Assembly (NCBI GenBank): GCA_934623575.1 | Contig: CAKTVL010000020.1 | Location: forward strand, 1-27,429 | Direction of reading: 5' to 3' | Length of the DNA stretch: 27,429 nucleotides | From: an uncultured Oscillospiraceae bacterium | GTDB lineage: Bacteria > Bacillota > Clostridia > Oscillospirales > Oscillospiraceae | Part shown: positions 7,965 to 17,458 of the stretch, in pieces | Position numbering within the stretch: the first letter of the stretch is position 1 | Layout of the letters: each line of letters starts with the position of its first letter | Translations under genes and position numbers: made by a program | The notes under the pieces: model-generated | Seen by the model: only the letters and a program-made list of their open reading frames with translations | Databases searched by the model: none | What the model was told of the DNA's origin: nothing

Positions 7965-8954
7965 ATGGCCAACAAAAAGCTGAAGCTGCTGTATCTGGCG
8001 CAGTATTTGCAGGAGGAGACGGACGAGCGCCATCCCCGCACCGTTCAGGACATGATCGCCTATCTGGAGCGGCAGGGCATCAGCGCCGAGCGCAAGAGCG
8101 TCTACGACGACCTGGAGCTGCTGCGCCTGTACGGGCTGGACGTGCAGGCCGTCCGGGGCAAGGGCTACGGCTATTTCCTGGGAGAGCGGGAGTTCCAGCT
8201 GCCGGAGCTGAAGCTGCTCATCGACGTGGTGCAGGCGTCCCCGTTCCTGACACAGGGCAAGAGCATGGAACTGATCGCCAAGCTGGAAAAGCTGACCAGC
8301 CGCCCCAACGCCCGGCAGCTGCGCCGCCAGGTCTACGTCATGGACCGCGTCCGCACCCACAACGAGCAGCTGTATTACGCCATTGACGGCCTGAACACGG
8401 CCATCAACGAGGACCGCAAGGTCACCTTCCGCTACTTCGACTGGACGGCGGACGGCGGCAAGGCCTATCGCCGGGGCGGGGCACTGTACGAGGCGGACCC
8501 GGTGGCGCTGTGCGTGGACCGGCACTACTATCTGGTGGCCTATGACCCGGCCATCAGCGACTATCGCCACTACCGGGTGGACCGCATGGCGTCGCTGACG
8601 GTGACGGATATACCGAGGGATCCGCTGCCGGAGCAGTTCGAGCTGGGGAAGTACGTCAAGACGATATTTGACATGTACAATGGCCGCACCGAAACGGTGC
8701 AGCTGCGCTTTGACCGGGCCCTCATCAATGTAGTCATGGACCGCTTCGGCGCGGACGCCCACATCCGGCCCGACGGCGAGGGCATTGCGGTGACGGCGCC
8801 GGTAGAGGTGGGGCCGACCTTTTTCGGGTGGCTGTTTCAGTTCGGAGCGCAGGCGGAGCTGGTGGGACCGGAGGCGGTGCGGCGGGAATTTGCGGCCCAC
8901 TGCCGCAGAACGCTGGCACGCTATGAGGGGGAAAACGCCGGAGAGCGCTGTTGA
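7965..8954 (+). CDS. WYL-domain transcriptional regulator
   Basis: A 329-aa protein with an N-terminal winged helix-turn-helix of the DeoR type (about 1-65, with RHPRTVQDMIAYLE and SVYDDLELLRLYG) followed by a WYL ligand-sensing domain (about 130-215, including HYYLVAYDP and RHYRVDRM) and a C-terminal extension. WYL regulators often sense nucleic acids or nucleotides. A GGGAGG site precedes the ATG. It is divergent from the flippase unit and shares a 146-bp intergenic region with it, so it may regulate that unit; nothing in the sequence proves this. A strong terminator follows at 9009. Confidence 0.9.
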   Translation: MANKKLKLLYLAQYLQEETDERHPRTVQDMIAYLERQGISAERKSVYDDLELLRLYGLDVQAVRGKGYGYFLGEREFQLPELKLLIDVVQASPFLTQGKSMELIAKLEKLTSRPNARQLRRQVYVMDRVRTHNEQLYYAIDGLNTAINEDRKVTFRYFDWTADGGKAYRRGGALYEADPVALCVDRHYYLVAYDPAISDYRHYRVDRMASLTVTDIPRDPLPEQFELGKYVKTIFDMYNGRTETVQLRFDRALINVVMDRFGADAHIRPDGEGIAVTAPVEVGPTFFGWLFQFGAQAELVGPEAVRREFAAHCRRTLARYEGENAGERC

Positions 8955-9257
8955 CAGCAGCATGGAACGGCATAGAAAGACATGGAAAACCGCATAGAAC
9001 AGGCAGAAGGCCGCCCCAACGGGGCGGCCTTTTGTGGCGCGTTGAGAGAAAGGCACAATAATACAGAAGAAATAGCGACTATAAGCGATAAAACAAAAAT
9101 TTGGATGTGAGAGGGAAAGAGGAGTGGGCAGACGCGAAAAAATTTTGCGGTGGGTTGCACGTTTGAGGGCAACAAAGGGGGCGTGGTGACCGGTAGGGTA
9201 GGGGCGGCATACGATGGAATGGTGCCGTTGGAATACGTTCAGGGGAGGACACGAAGG
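8955..9257. other. intergenic region with no gene
   Basis: Apart from the terminator at 9009-9033, I see no coding potential. The segment 9195-9208 contains GTAGGGGCGGCAT, a sequence like the outer part of the small palindromic elements at 81 and 10715. No convincing sigma-A promoter for the holin gene was found; TATAAG (9080-9085) lacks a good -35 partner. Confidence 0.5.
9009..9033 (+). terminator. intrinsic terminator after the WYL regulator
   Basis: GGCCGCCCC/GGGGCGGCC is a perfect 9-bp stem with an AAC loop followed by TTTT. Confidence 0.88.
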
Positions 9258-9722
9258 ATGAAAAACGAGAATTCAGTTATGGCGGTATTGGCGGCGGCGC
9301 TGGGGGCATTGTGCAGCTACTGCACGGTGCTGGTGGTGCCGCTGGCGGTGCTGGCGGCGGTGATGCTGGCCGACTACGTCAGCGGCATGGCCAAGGCGTG
9401 GAGCACCGGCACGCTCTGCTCGAAGACCGGGCTGCGCGGCATCGTGAAGAAGCTGGGCTATCTGGTGCTGGTGGGCGTGGCCGGGGTGATGGACTGGCTG
9501 GTGCGCTACGGGCTGGCACAGGTGGGGGTGACCGTGACACTGGACTTTTTGCTCTCGGCGATGGTCACGGTGTGGCTTATCATCAACGAGCTGCTCTCCA
9601 TCCTGGAGAATATCGCCGCGCTGGGCGGCCCGGTGCCGGGCTTCCTGCGGAAGCTGCTGGCGCGGCTGAAGAACGCGGTGGAGAGCAAGGCGGAAGAGGA
9701 GGAACAGCATGCAGATCAATGA
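9258..9722 (+). CDS. phage-type holin (toxin secretion/phage lysis holin family)
   Basis: A 154-aa protein beginning MKNENSVMAV with three or four membrane segments and the holin family core LADYVSGMAKAW, then KTGLRGIVKKLGYLVLVGVA and a charged C-terminus (KAEEEEQHADQ). Members form membrane lesions that let endolysins or large toxins reach the cell wall. The ATG at 9258 is chosen because GAGGACACGAAGG precedes it and the family's N-terminus begins here; an open frame extends further upstream from a GTG at 9150 without support. It overlaps the amidase gene by 14 bases, so the two form a lysis cassette. Confidence 0.87.
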   Translation: MKNENSVMAVLAAALGALCSYCTVLVVPLAVLAAVMLADYVSGMAKAWSTGTLCSKTGLRGIVKKLGYLVLVGVAGVMDWLVRYGLAQVGVTVTLDFLLSAMVTVWLIINELLSILENIAALGGPVPGFLRKLLARLKNAVESKAEEEEQHADQ

Positions 9723-10404
9723 GGTGGCCTACGCCTGGGCGGGGACGCTGGCCAAGCGGACGGCCACGCGGCGCATCATCCTGCACCACGCCGCGGCGGT
9801 GACCTGTACGCCGCAGCAGGTACACCAGTGGCATCTGGCCAATGGGTGGAACGGCATCGGCTACCACTTCTTCGTCCGGAAGGACGGCAGGGTGTACCGG
9901 GGCCGCCCGGAGGACGCGGTGGGCGCTCACGCCGGGAACAACAACTACGACAGCATCGGCGTGTGCTTTGAGGGCAGCTTCGACAAGGAGCAGATGCCGG
10001 AGGCGCAGCGCCGGGCGGGGATGGAGCTGATGGCGTATCTCAAGCAGAAGTACGGCATTTCCACCGTGCAGAAGCACAGTGATGTCAATGCCACCGGCTG
10101 TCCCGGCGGGAATTTTCCCTTTGCGGAGCTGGCGGGGGCCGCGCCTGCCGCGGCGGTGCCGGCGACGGTGCCAGCGGTAGGCGGCAGCACGGTCACGCTG
10201 CCGCTGCTGGGCAGCGGCAGCCGGGGCGATACCGTGCGGATGCTGCAGGCGGCGCTGACCGGGTTGGGCTACGGCGCGGGAGCGGCGGACGGCATTTTCG
10301 GCGACAACACTGCCGGGGCGGTGAAGCGCTTTCAGGCGGCCCGCGGGTTGGCCGCGGACGGCCTGGTGGGCCGCGACACCTGGCACGCGCTGCTGGGCGT
10401 GTGA
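9709..10404 (+). CDS. N-acetylmuramoyl-L-alanine amidase with C-terminal peptidoglycan-binding domain (endolysin)
   Basis: A 231-aa protein. Residues about 20-140 form an Amidase_2/PGRP domain with zinc ligands in ILHHAA (H26/H27), H123 and C131 (KHSDVNATGCPGG), and the GYHFFVRKDG and GAHAGNNN motifs. An Ala/Pro/Val linker (143-165) leads to a PG_binding_1 repeat (about 168-231, GSRGDTVRMLQ and DGIFGDNTAGAVKRFQ). It cuts the amide between MurNAc and the stem peptide. There is no signal peptide, so release would need the overlapping holin. A GGAGGAA site precedes the ATG, inside the holin gene. No capsid, tail or integrase gene lies nearby, so it is a phage relic or a co-opted lysis module. 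Confidence 0.92.
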   Translation: MQINEVAYAWAGTLAKRTATRRIILHHAAAVTCTPQQVHQWHLANGWNGIGYHFFVRKDGRVYRGRPEDAVGAHAGNNNYDSIGVCFEGSFDKEQMPEAQRRAGMELMAYLKQKYGISTVQKHSDVNATGCPGGNFPFAELAGAAPAAAVPATVPAVGGSTVTLPLLGSGSRGDTVRMLQAALTGLGYGAGAADGIFGDNTAGAVKRFQAARGLAADGLVGRDTWHALLGV

Positions 10405-10421
10405 GAATGTAATAGAGAGAA

Positions 10422-10449
10422 AAAGAGCCGCCTGCGGGCGGCTCTTTTT
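10422..10449 (+). terminator. intrinsic terminator after the lysis cassette
   Basis: An 11-bp stem, AAAGAGCCGCC/GGCGGCTCTTT, with a TGCG loop runs into a T-tract ending at 10449. Confidence 0.88.
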
Positions 10450-10522
10450 GCGCGGTGGGAGGGGGTGACGGGGAGCGGGGGTGCGAATCACTCCCAGAGG
10501 GGAGCCAAGGCGCTGTGCGCGT

Positions 10523-10639
10523 ACACCTCATCCGCCAGCCTGCGGCTGACACCTGTCTCCCTGCGGGTCGGTCGGTTCGCGGGTCTGACAGGCCACCGGC
10601 CTGTCATTCAGCACCGCGAACCCCTCGAGGGGAAGGCAA
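10523..10639. repeat. 117-bp nested-hairpin repeat, copy A
   Basis: Identical to copy B except C10596 versus T11143. It contains an outer stem GGTTCGCGG (10574-10582)/CCGCGAACC (10614-10622), an inner stem TGACAGGCC (10586-10594)/GGCCTGTCA (10598-10606), and the palindrome CCCCTCGAGGGG (10621-10632). The single mismatch falls in the 3-base loop of the inner stem. Confidence 0.95.
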
Positions 10640-10714
10640 TTTGGTGCGTGCGGTAGCGACAGTGCGAAGTCCTCAAGGGAAAGGCAAAGGGGATTCCGCG
10701 CCTGCGGGCGCGGC

Positions 10715-10740
10715 GGGCGGACAGGGTCGTCCGCCCCTAC
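10715..10740. repeat. small palindromic element with CCCCTAC tail
   Basis: GGGCGGAC (10715-10722) and GTCCGCCC (10729-10736) are perfect inverted repeats followed by CTAC; the design matches the element at 81-107. Confidence 0.6.
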
Positions 10741-11069
10741 AACAAAGTGCCAACGCGCACCGAATGGCGGGCCGCCCGGTAGAACCGAACGCGCCTACCG
10801 TGGCAGAGGGCAGCGGCAGCGAAGCGGTAGCGGAAAGAGGACGGGGCGCGGTCCTTTGGACCGACAACGATGAGCAATAGGCCGATTGCGTGTGGTAGGA
10901 GTTGAAATTTAATGGAGAGCATAGCGCGCAAAGGGATTCCAAAACCGTCGGTTTTGGCGGCGTTTTTGGTGCCTTTTGCCGCCGAGGGCAAAAGACACTC
11001 GCGCCGGGGCGCGAAATACCCCCTGCGGGGGGACGGATTGCCACGTCGGGCTACGCCCTCCTCGCAATG

Positions 11070-11186
11070 ACACCTCATCCGCCAGCCTGCGGCTGACACC
11101 TGTCTCCCTGCGGGTCGGTCGGTTCGCGGGTCTGACAGGCCATCGGCCTGTCATTCAGCACCGCGAACCCCTCGAGGGGAAGGCAA
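11070..11186. repeat. 117-bp nested-hairpin repeat, copy B
   Basis: Same orientation as copy A, offset by 547 bases, one mismatch (T11143). Outer stem at 11121-11129/11161-11169, inner stem at 11133-11141/11145-11153. Both copies continue into related sequence (AAGGCAAAGGGG, then ATTCCGCGCCTGCGG) either directly or after about 40 bases. Confidence 0.95.
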
Positions 11187-11575
11187 AGGGGGAATTCCGC
11201 GCCTGCGGGGGAGGGTGAGTTTTAGGAAAAATGTTTGTAAAACGGTATGTGCAATTTAACAAATGGCGGGAGGGGAGGAGAAGAAAATGCGGGCGGAAGG
11301 CGGCGGAAAAGTGAGGAAAATGAGTTTTACTGATTTTAACGGGGAATTTTGAGTGTTTTAAGGAAAAAAGTTCTCGAAAAAAATTTTAACGGCGAAAAGA
11401 ATGAGGATTTCACGGCGGGAAAATACATACTAAACGTATGGTACATATTTTTGCGGCGGAGAAAAACGGGGGAAAACAGGCAAAAAAGCGGAAAGTTTTT
11501 CCGGGAAAAGTTATCGGCAAAATCACGGTAGAAATTGTAAAGTTTTTTAGCGGCGGCCAAAAAAAGTGAGAAAAT

Positions 11576-11604
11576 TTGACGGATATGGGCTTCTTCCTTA
11601 TACT
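11576..11604 (+). promoter_or_regulatory. promoter of hppA
   Basis: TTGACG (11576-11581), 17-bp spacer, TATACT (11599-11604). Transcription would start near 11611, leaving a leader of about 57 nt in which GGAAC (about 11611) can pair with GTTCC (about 11625). Confidence 0.82.
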
Positions 11605-11667
11605 ATTCCCGGAACAAAAAGAGACGTTCCTGGACGGGAACAAACCACAAGGGAAAGAGGAGAAACC

Positions 11668-13755
<2,088 letters not shown>

Positions 13756-13767
13756 AAGCGAGAAAAA

Positions 13768-13795
13768 CAGCGCCCGGCCGAAAGGCCGGGCGCTG
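13768..13795 (-). terminator. hairpin terminator, mainly for the minus-strand operon
   Basis: A perfect 12-bp stem, CAGCGCCCGGCC/GGCCGGGCGCTG, with a GAAA loop. TTTTTCTCGC follows on the minus strand; no T-tract follows on the plus strand. Confidence 0.75.
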
Positions 13796-13831
13796 TGTGC
13801 TGTAAGAGGGGGCGCGGCTGCGCGCGCCGTA

Positions 13832-13861
13832 AAAAAGAACCGCCTTTGGGCGGTTCTTTTT
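13832..13861. terminator. bidirectional terminator between hppA and the AAA ATPase gene
   Basis: AAAAAGAACCGCC/GGCGGTTCTTTTT forms a 13-bp stem with T-tracts in both directions. It lies 77 bases after hppA and 12 bases beyond the end of the convergent AAA ATPase gene. Confidence 0.88.
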
Positions 13862-13873
13862 GTGCGCCTGGGG

Positions 13874-14917
13874 TCAGTCGTCCAGCTTGCCGCGGGCGTG
13901 GAGGACGTCGTCGGGGGTGATGGTCATAAGATCCTCGCGGGTGACGGTGTCCAGCTTGGCCAGGCGGTTGTTCTGGGCCACCAGGATGTGCTCGAAGAGG
14001 TTGCGGACGCCGCGGGCGTTGCCGAAGCTGGGGTCGGCGCTCTCCTCGGCGATGTAGTCGCGCACCAGGGGCTCGGCCTCCGGGGCGAGGACGTAGCCCT
14101 TGCCGCAGCGCATTTTGAAGATGTCGAACATCTCGCCGGCGGTGTAGTCCTCGAACAGCAGGAAGCGGTTGAAGCGGGACTCCAGGCCGGGGTTGGAGTG
14201 GATGAATTTGTCCATCAGGTCGGTATAGCCCGCCACGATCACCACCAGGTCGTCCCGGTGGTCCTCCATGGCCTTGAGGACGGTGTCGATGGCCTCCTGG
14301 CCGAAGTCGTTCTCGGACCTGCCGTTGAGGGCGTAGGCCTCGTCGATGAACAGGACGCCGCCCATGGCCTTCTCGATGACCTTCTGGGTCTTGAGGGCGG
14401 TCTGGCCCACATAGCCGGCCACCAGGCCGCTGCGGTCCACCTCCACCAGCTGGCCCTTGCTGAGGATGCCCAGGCTGCGGTAGATGCGGGCCATCATGCG
14501 GGCCATCATGGTCTTGCCGGTGCCGGGGTTGCCGGTAAACACCATGTGCAGCGACATGTCGGTGGTGGGCAGGTCGTGCTGCTCACGGAGCTTGTAGACC
14601 TGCACCATGTTGATCAGGTCGTGGACCTCGTCCTTGACCACCTTCAGGCCGATGTAGGTGTCCAGCTCTGCCAGCAGGTCCTCGATCTTCTCCGGCGGCG
14701 GCAGCTCCTCGGACTTCTCCGGGGCGGCGTCGCCGGGCTTGGCGTCGGCGGTGGGGGGCGTGTTTTTCTCCGGCGCGGGGGCGGAGGGGGTGGAAGGCGC
14801 TTTGGGCGCGGCGGTGGGCGTGCCCCAGAAGTCGCTGCCCATGCGGCGGACGTTGTTCTCCGTCATGGAGCGGATCACGTCCAGCTGCTGCAAAATGATC
14901 TGGTCTTTCTTATCCAT
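13874..14917 (-). CDS. AAA+ ATPase of the CbbX/SpoVK type
   Basis: A 347-aa protein. Residues 1-30 (MDKKDQIILQQLDVIRSM) form a charged helix, 31-75 a Pro/Ala/Thr-rich flexible linker, and 85-347 one AAA+ module: LDTYIGLKVVKDEV, Walker A GNPGTGKT (129-136), a pore-loop-like GYVGQT (168-173), Walker B VLFIDEAY (188-195), sensor and arginine-finger region GLESRFNRF, and GNARGVRNLFE. This matches the CbbX/SpoVK group, remodelling ATPases that include Rubisco activase and sporulation proteins; the client here is unknown. The ATG at 14917 has GAGAGGTGG upstream; the open frame continues into the preceding gene without support. It is the last gene of the rpe operon, 11 bases after the Gx transporter gene. 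Confidence 0.9.
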   Translation of the reverse strand: MDKKDQIILQQLDVIRSMTENNVRRMGSDFWGTPTAAPKAPSTPSAPAPEKNTPPTADAKPGDAAPEKSEELPPPEKIEDLLAELDTYIGLKVVKDEVHDLINMVQVYKLREQHDLPTTDMSLHMVFTGNPGTGKTMMARMMARIYRSLGILSKGQLVEVDRSGLVAGYVGQTALKTQKVIEKAMGGVLFIDEAYALNGRSENDFGQEAIDTVLKAMEDHRDDLVVIVAGYTDLMDKFIHSNPGLESRFNRFLLFEDYTAGEMFDIFKMRCGKGYVLAPEAEPLVRDYIAEESADPSFGNARGVRNLFEHILVAQNNRLAKLDTVTREDLMTITPDDVLHARGKLDD

Positions 14918-14928
14918 AGTTCCACCTC

Positions 14929-15438
14929 TCAGCGAAATTGAATGTGCTGTGTTGCCCGCATCAGCAGGGCGGTGACAAAGCCGGTCAGGGTGCCGGTCAC
15001 AAGGGAGACGGCCAGCAGGAAGGGCAGGTAGCCCAGCACCATGGTGCTGCCCAGCGTGATGCAGGCGGCGGCCATCTGGCCGATGTTGTGCGCCGCCGCG
15101 CCGCCCACGGACACGCCGTAGACGCTGAGACGGCGGCAGCGCCGCAGGGCGATCATCACCAGCATGGCGGTGACGCCGCCCAGCAGGGAGAACAGCATGG
15201 CCGACACGTTGCCGGCGAACAGACCGCCCAGCAGACAGCGGGTCAGCAGGATGGCCAGCGCCGCGCCTGCGCCCAGCTGGTACAGGGCGAACACGGTGAC
15301 GATGTTGGCAAGCCCCAGCTTGACGCCGGGCAGGGGGACGATCAGGGACAGGGGGAACAGCCCCTCCAGCGTGCTCAGCCCCAGCGCCAGCGCCGCTAAC
15401 ACGGCGCACAGGGCGATGTTTCTTGTAGTCCACTTCAT
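14929..15438 (-). CDS. Gx transporter family protein (heptaprenyl diphosphate synthase component I domain)
   Basis: A 169-aa membrane protein with about five helices and the conserved beginning LSTLEGLFPLSLIVPLPGVKLGLANIVTV, seen here as LIVPLPGVKLGLANI (about 33-47), and later GGAAAHNIGQM. The family resembles substrate-binding (S) components of ECF-type transporters. It carries the Hpre_diP_synt_I name although a role in isoprenoid synthesis is doubtful. In Clostridia it is commonly encoded with a NusG_II protein and ApbE, as here. It may import a small molecule or form part of a membrane flavin/quinone module; inference. Only 4 bases separate it from the NusG_II gene upstream. Confidence 0.9.
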   Translation of the reverse strand: MKWTTRNIALCAVLAALALGLSTLEGLFPLSLIVPLPGVKLGLANIVTVFALYQLGAGAALAILLTRCLLGGLFAGNVSAMLFSLLGGVTAMLVMIALRRCRRLSVYGVSVGGAAAHNIGQMAAACITLGSTMVLGYLPFLLAVSLVTGTLTGFVTALLMRATQHIQFR

Positions 15439-15442
15439 GCCG

Positions 15443-15847
15443 TCACCCCACGATCACGTCCGGCGCGTCCGGGGTGGCCGCGCCCACCAGCTGGACGGCC
15501 ACCTGCGCCGGCAGGCAGACGATGGACTGCCCGGCGCGGGAGATGCGGCCGGTGTGGACGCAGTCCTGGGTGGGGCAGTCGCTGGACGTTACCGCCACGC
15601 CGCCGTCCGCGGCGGCGATGTGCAGGGTGTAGCCGTTATGCGCCACGTCGGCGGCGGTGAATTCGGACAGGGGCGTGCGCTGTACCTCCTGTCCGGAGAC
15701 GGTGACCACCACGGTCAGCACGCCGGACTGGCTGCGGGGCAGATAGAACAGCAGCGCGGAGACGATGGCCAGCAGCGCCACGGACAGCGCCACCAGCGTG
15801 TCGAACCGGTTCCATTTCAGCTCAGGACGCAAGGGGTTGGTAGACAT
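15443..15847 (-). CDS. NusG domain II-containing membrane-anchored protein
   Basis: A 134-aa protein with one N-terminal membrane helix (about 18-38, VALSVALLAIVSALLFYL) and an outward-facing NusG_II domain. Its hallmark is the two-cysteine segment TSSDCPTQDCVHTGRIS, followed by SIVCLPAQVAVQLVG. The family is found next to ApbE, Gx transporters and Rnf-type complexes; its function is not established, but the Cys pair suggests a redox or cofactor-carrier role. The ATG at 15847 is chosen because the preceding open frame is only the shadow of apbE; it overlaps the apbE 3' end by 26 bases, indicating translational coupling. Confidence 0.88.
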   Translation of the reverse strand: MSTNPLRPELKWNRFDTLVALSVALLAIVSALLFYLPRSQSGVLTVVVTVSGQEVQRTPLSEFTAADVAHNGYTLHIAAADGGVAVTSSDCPTQDCVHTGRISRAGQSIVCLPAQVAVQLVGAATPDAPDVIVG

Positions 15848-16856
15848 AGGCGCTGCCCTCTCTCTCGTTGAAGCAGTCCGCAAGGCCGGGGGTGTAGACC
15901 ACGCGGCCGTCGGCCGTGACCAGCACCATGTCGAAGGACATGCCCTGCCCGCGCCAGAAGTCCACGGCGGCCTGCTCGCCCATAACGTACAGGGCGGTAG
16001 AGTAGGCGTCGGCACGGGTGCCCTGCCCGCCGAAGCCGCCCCGTGTGATGACGGAGACGCTGGTCAGGTCGCTCTGGGCGGGATAGCCGGTCTTGGGGTC
16101 GAGGATGTGCTGGTATACGGTGCCGTCCGGCGCGGTGAAGTAGCGCTGGTAGCCGCCGGAGGTGACCACAAAGGCGTCCGACAGGCTCAGGGTGCAGACA
16201 TAGCCCTCGCTGTCGGCGGGATCCTGAATGGCCACCGACCAGGGCTTGTTCTGGGCGTTGGTGCCGTAGACGTACACGTTGCCGCCCAGATTGGCGCAGC
16301 CGCCGGTGAGGGCGCTGCGGTGGAACAGGACGGCGGCGCAGTCGGAGGCGTAGCCCTTGGCGATGCCGCCCAGATCGACGGCGCAGCCCTCATCCAGAGA
16401 GATGCTGCAAAATTCGGACTGGTGGACGTGCTCATAGCCCACCAGAGGCAGCAGCGCGTCGATCTCCGCCTGAGAGGGGACGCGGGGACTGTCGGAGGTG
16501 ATGCCCCACAGCTCCACCAGCGGGGCGATGGTGATATCGAAGGCACCGTCGGTCTGCTCACTGTATTCCAGCGCCCAGGACAGCAGCTGCGCGGCGTCGT
16601 CGTCCCAGACGGCGCTGCCGTCGCGGTTCAGGCGGGAGACCTCACTGCTGTCGATGGTGCGGGAAAGGGAGGATTCCAGGGCGTTGATGGTCTGGGCGGC
16701 CTGGGCCAGCACGTCGGCAGCGTCGCTGCCGGAGGCGGTGAGGGTCATGTAGGTGTCCATGGCGAAGAGCTCCAGCGTCTCACGCTTCTGTGTGCCGCAG
16801 GCGGCGAGCGACAGGGCCATCAGTGCGGCCAAGATAAGGCAGGCAAATCGTTTCAC
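15822..16856 (-). CDS. apbE: FAD:protein FMN transferase lipoprotein (ApbE)
   Basis: A 344-aa exported enzyme with a lipoprotein signal (LSLAAC, Cys20). The ApbE fold is complete: FAMDTYMTLTASG (about 31-43), SRLNRDG, ALEYSEQTDGAFDITIAPLVELWG, AVDLGGIAKGYASD, GGCANLGGNVYVYG, HILDPKTGYPAQSD and TRADAYSTALYVMG. ApbE takes FMN from FAD and attaches it to a Thr/Ser of membrane or extracellular flavoproteins such as Rnf or Nqr subunits; no such substrate gene is in the window. The start codon is GTG (16856-16854), sharing GTGA with the recR stop, so translation is coupled. The Gx transporter/NusG_II neighbours fit a membrane electron-transfer role. Confidence 0.94.
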   Translation of the reverse strand: MKRFACLILAALMALSLAACGTQKRETLELFAMDTYMTLTASGSDAADVLAQAAQTINALESSLSRTIDSSEVSRLNRDGSAVWDDDAAQLLSWALEYSEQTDGAFDITIAPLVELWGITSDSPRVPSQAEIDALLPLVGYEHVHQSEFCSISLDEGCAVDLGGIAKGYASDCAAVLFHRSALTGGCANLGGNVYVYGTNAQNKPWSVAIQDPADSEGYVCTLSLSDAFVVTSGGYQRYFTAPDGTVYQHILDPKTGYPAQSDLTSVSVITRGGFGGQGTRADAYSTALYVMGEQAAVDFWRGQGMSFDMVLVTADGRVVYTPGLADCFNEREGSAYVYQPLAS

Positions 16857-17452
16857 AGCTCCCGCCGCCCTTCCAGTGCACGCATGAGCGTGGCGTCGTC
16901 GGCGAATTCCAGGTGGCCGCCCACGGGAATACCATAGGCCAGGCGGGTGACCCTGACGCCGAAGGGCTTCAGCAGCCGGGCGATGTACAGCGCCGTAGCC
17001 TCGCCCTCAGTGTCCGGATTGGTGGCCATGATGACCTCGGCGATGCCGCCCTGGGCCACCCGGTCCAGCAGGGACTTGATGTGCAGGTCGTCGGGGCCCA
17101 CATGGTTCATGGGGGAGAGGACGCCGTGGAGCACATGGTAGCGGCCGCGGTATTCGCGGCTGCGCTCGATGGCGATGACGTCCCGGGGGTCGGCCACCAC
17201 GCAGATGGTGGCGTCGTCGCGCTTCTGGTCGGCGCAGATGGGACACAGACCGCCGGCGGTGAGGTTCTGGCACACCGGGCAGAGGGTGACGCTGCGCTTG
17301 GCGTCCACGATGGCGTCGGCAAAGGCCTGAGCCTCTTCGGCGGGCAGGGACAGCACATAGAAGGCCAGCCGCTGGGCGGACTTATAGCCCACGCCCGGCA
17401 GCTTGGCGAATTGCTCCACTAATTTTTCCAGCGGGGCGGGAAAATACTCCAT
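16853..17452 (-). CDS. recR: recombination protein RecR
   Basis: A 199-aa protein with the full RecR layout: the helix-hairpin-helix LPGVGYKSAQRLAF (18-31), a four-cysteine zinc finger (C58, C61, C70, C73), a Toprim domain (about 82-175, ICVVADPRDVIAIE and EVIMATNPDTEGEATA), and the C-terminal ARGIP-like RLAYGIPVGGHLEFAD. With RecO and RecF it loads RecA at gaps. The gene often follows dnaX in Firmicutes; here it is between rpe and apbE, 6 bases after rpe, which is an unusual place. Confidence 0.97.
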   Translation of the reverse strand: MEYFPAPLEKLVEQFAKLPGVGYKSAQRLAFYVLSLPAEEAQAFADAIVDAKRSVTLCPVCQNLTAGGLCPICADQKRDDATICVVADPRDVIAIERSREYRGRYHVLHGVLSPMNHVGPDDLHIKSLLDRVAQGGIAEVIMATNPDTEGEATALYIARLLKPFGVRVTRLAYGIPVGGHLEFADDATLMRALEGRREL

Positions 17453-17458
17453 AGGACG

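Larger units (their letters stand above)
10405..11667. other. 1.26-kb non-coding region rich in repeats and hairpins
   Basis: After the amidase terminator the region holds two copies of a 117-bp element (10523-10639, 11070-11186), a palindrome with CCCCTAC tail (10715-10740), and several hairpins: CCGCGCC/GGGCGCGG around TGC (10697 on), CCAAAACC/GGTTTTGG (10939-10957), and CTTTTGCC/GGCAAAAG (near 10973-10995). A segment ending TCCTCGCAATGAC (about 11035-11071) resembles a repeat I recall from Oscillospiraceae. From 11218 the sequence changes to an A/G-rich, C-poor stretch ending at the hppA promoter. The open frames found here are short, contradictory and lack ribosome binding sites, so I do not call genes. 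Confidence 0.7.

Noticed and set aside
9150..9257. Longer N-terminus for the holin from a GTG at 9150
   Set aside because: The added residues are not holin-like, no ribosome binding site precedes the GTG, and the ATG at 9258 has a suitable upstream purine-rich site.
9258..10404. Complete prophage
   Set aside because: Only holin and amidase are present; both sides are occupied by ordinary chromosomal genes and no attachment-site duplication was seen.
10523..11186. Possible CRISPR array
   Set aside because: Only two copies, 117 bp long and 430 bp apart, with no regular short spacers and no cas genes.
10455..11218. Several open frames of 60-140 codons in the repeat region
   Set aside because: They overlap one another on both strands, run through the repeats and hairpins, have no ribosome binding sites and give low-complexity Arg/Pro/Gly-rich products.
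11336..11560. Short open frames in the A/G-rich region before hppA
   Set aside because: Composition-driven, no family resemblance, no start signals, and they occur on both strands at once.
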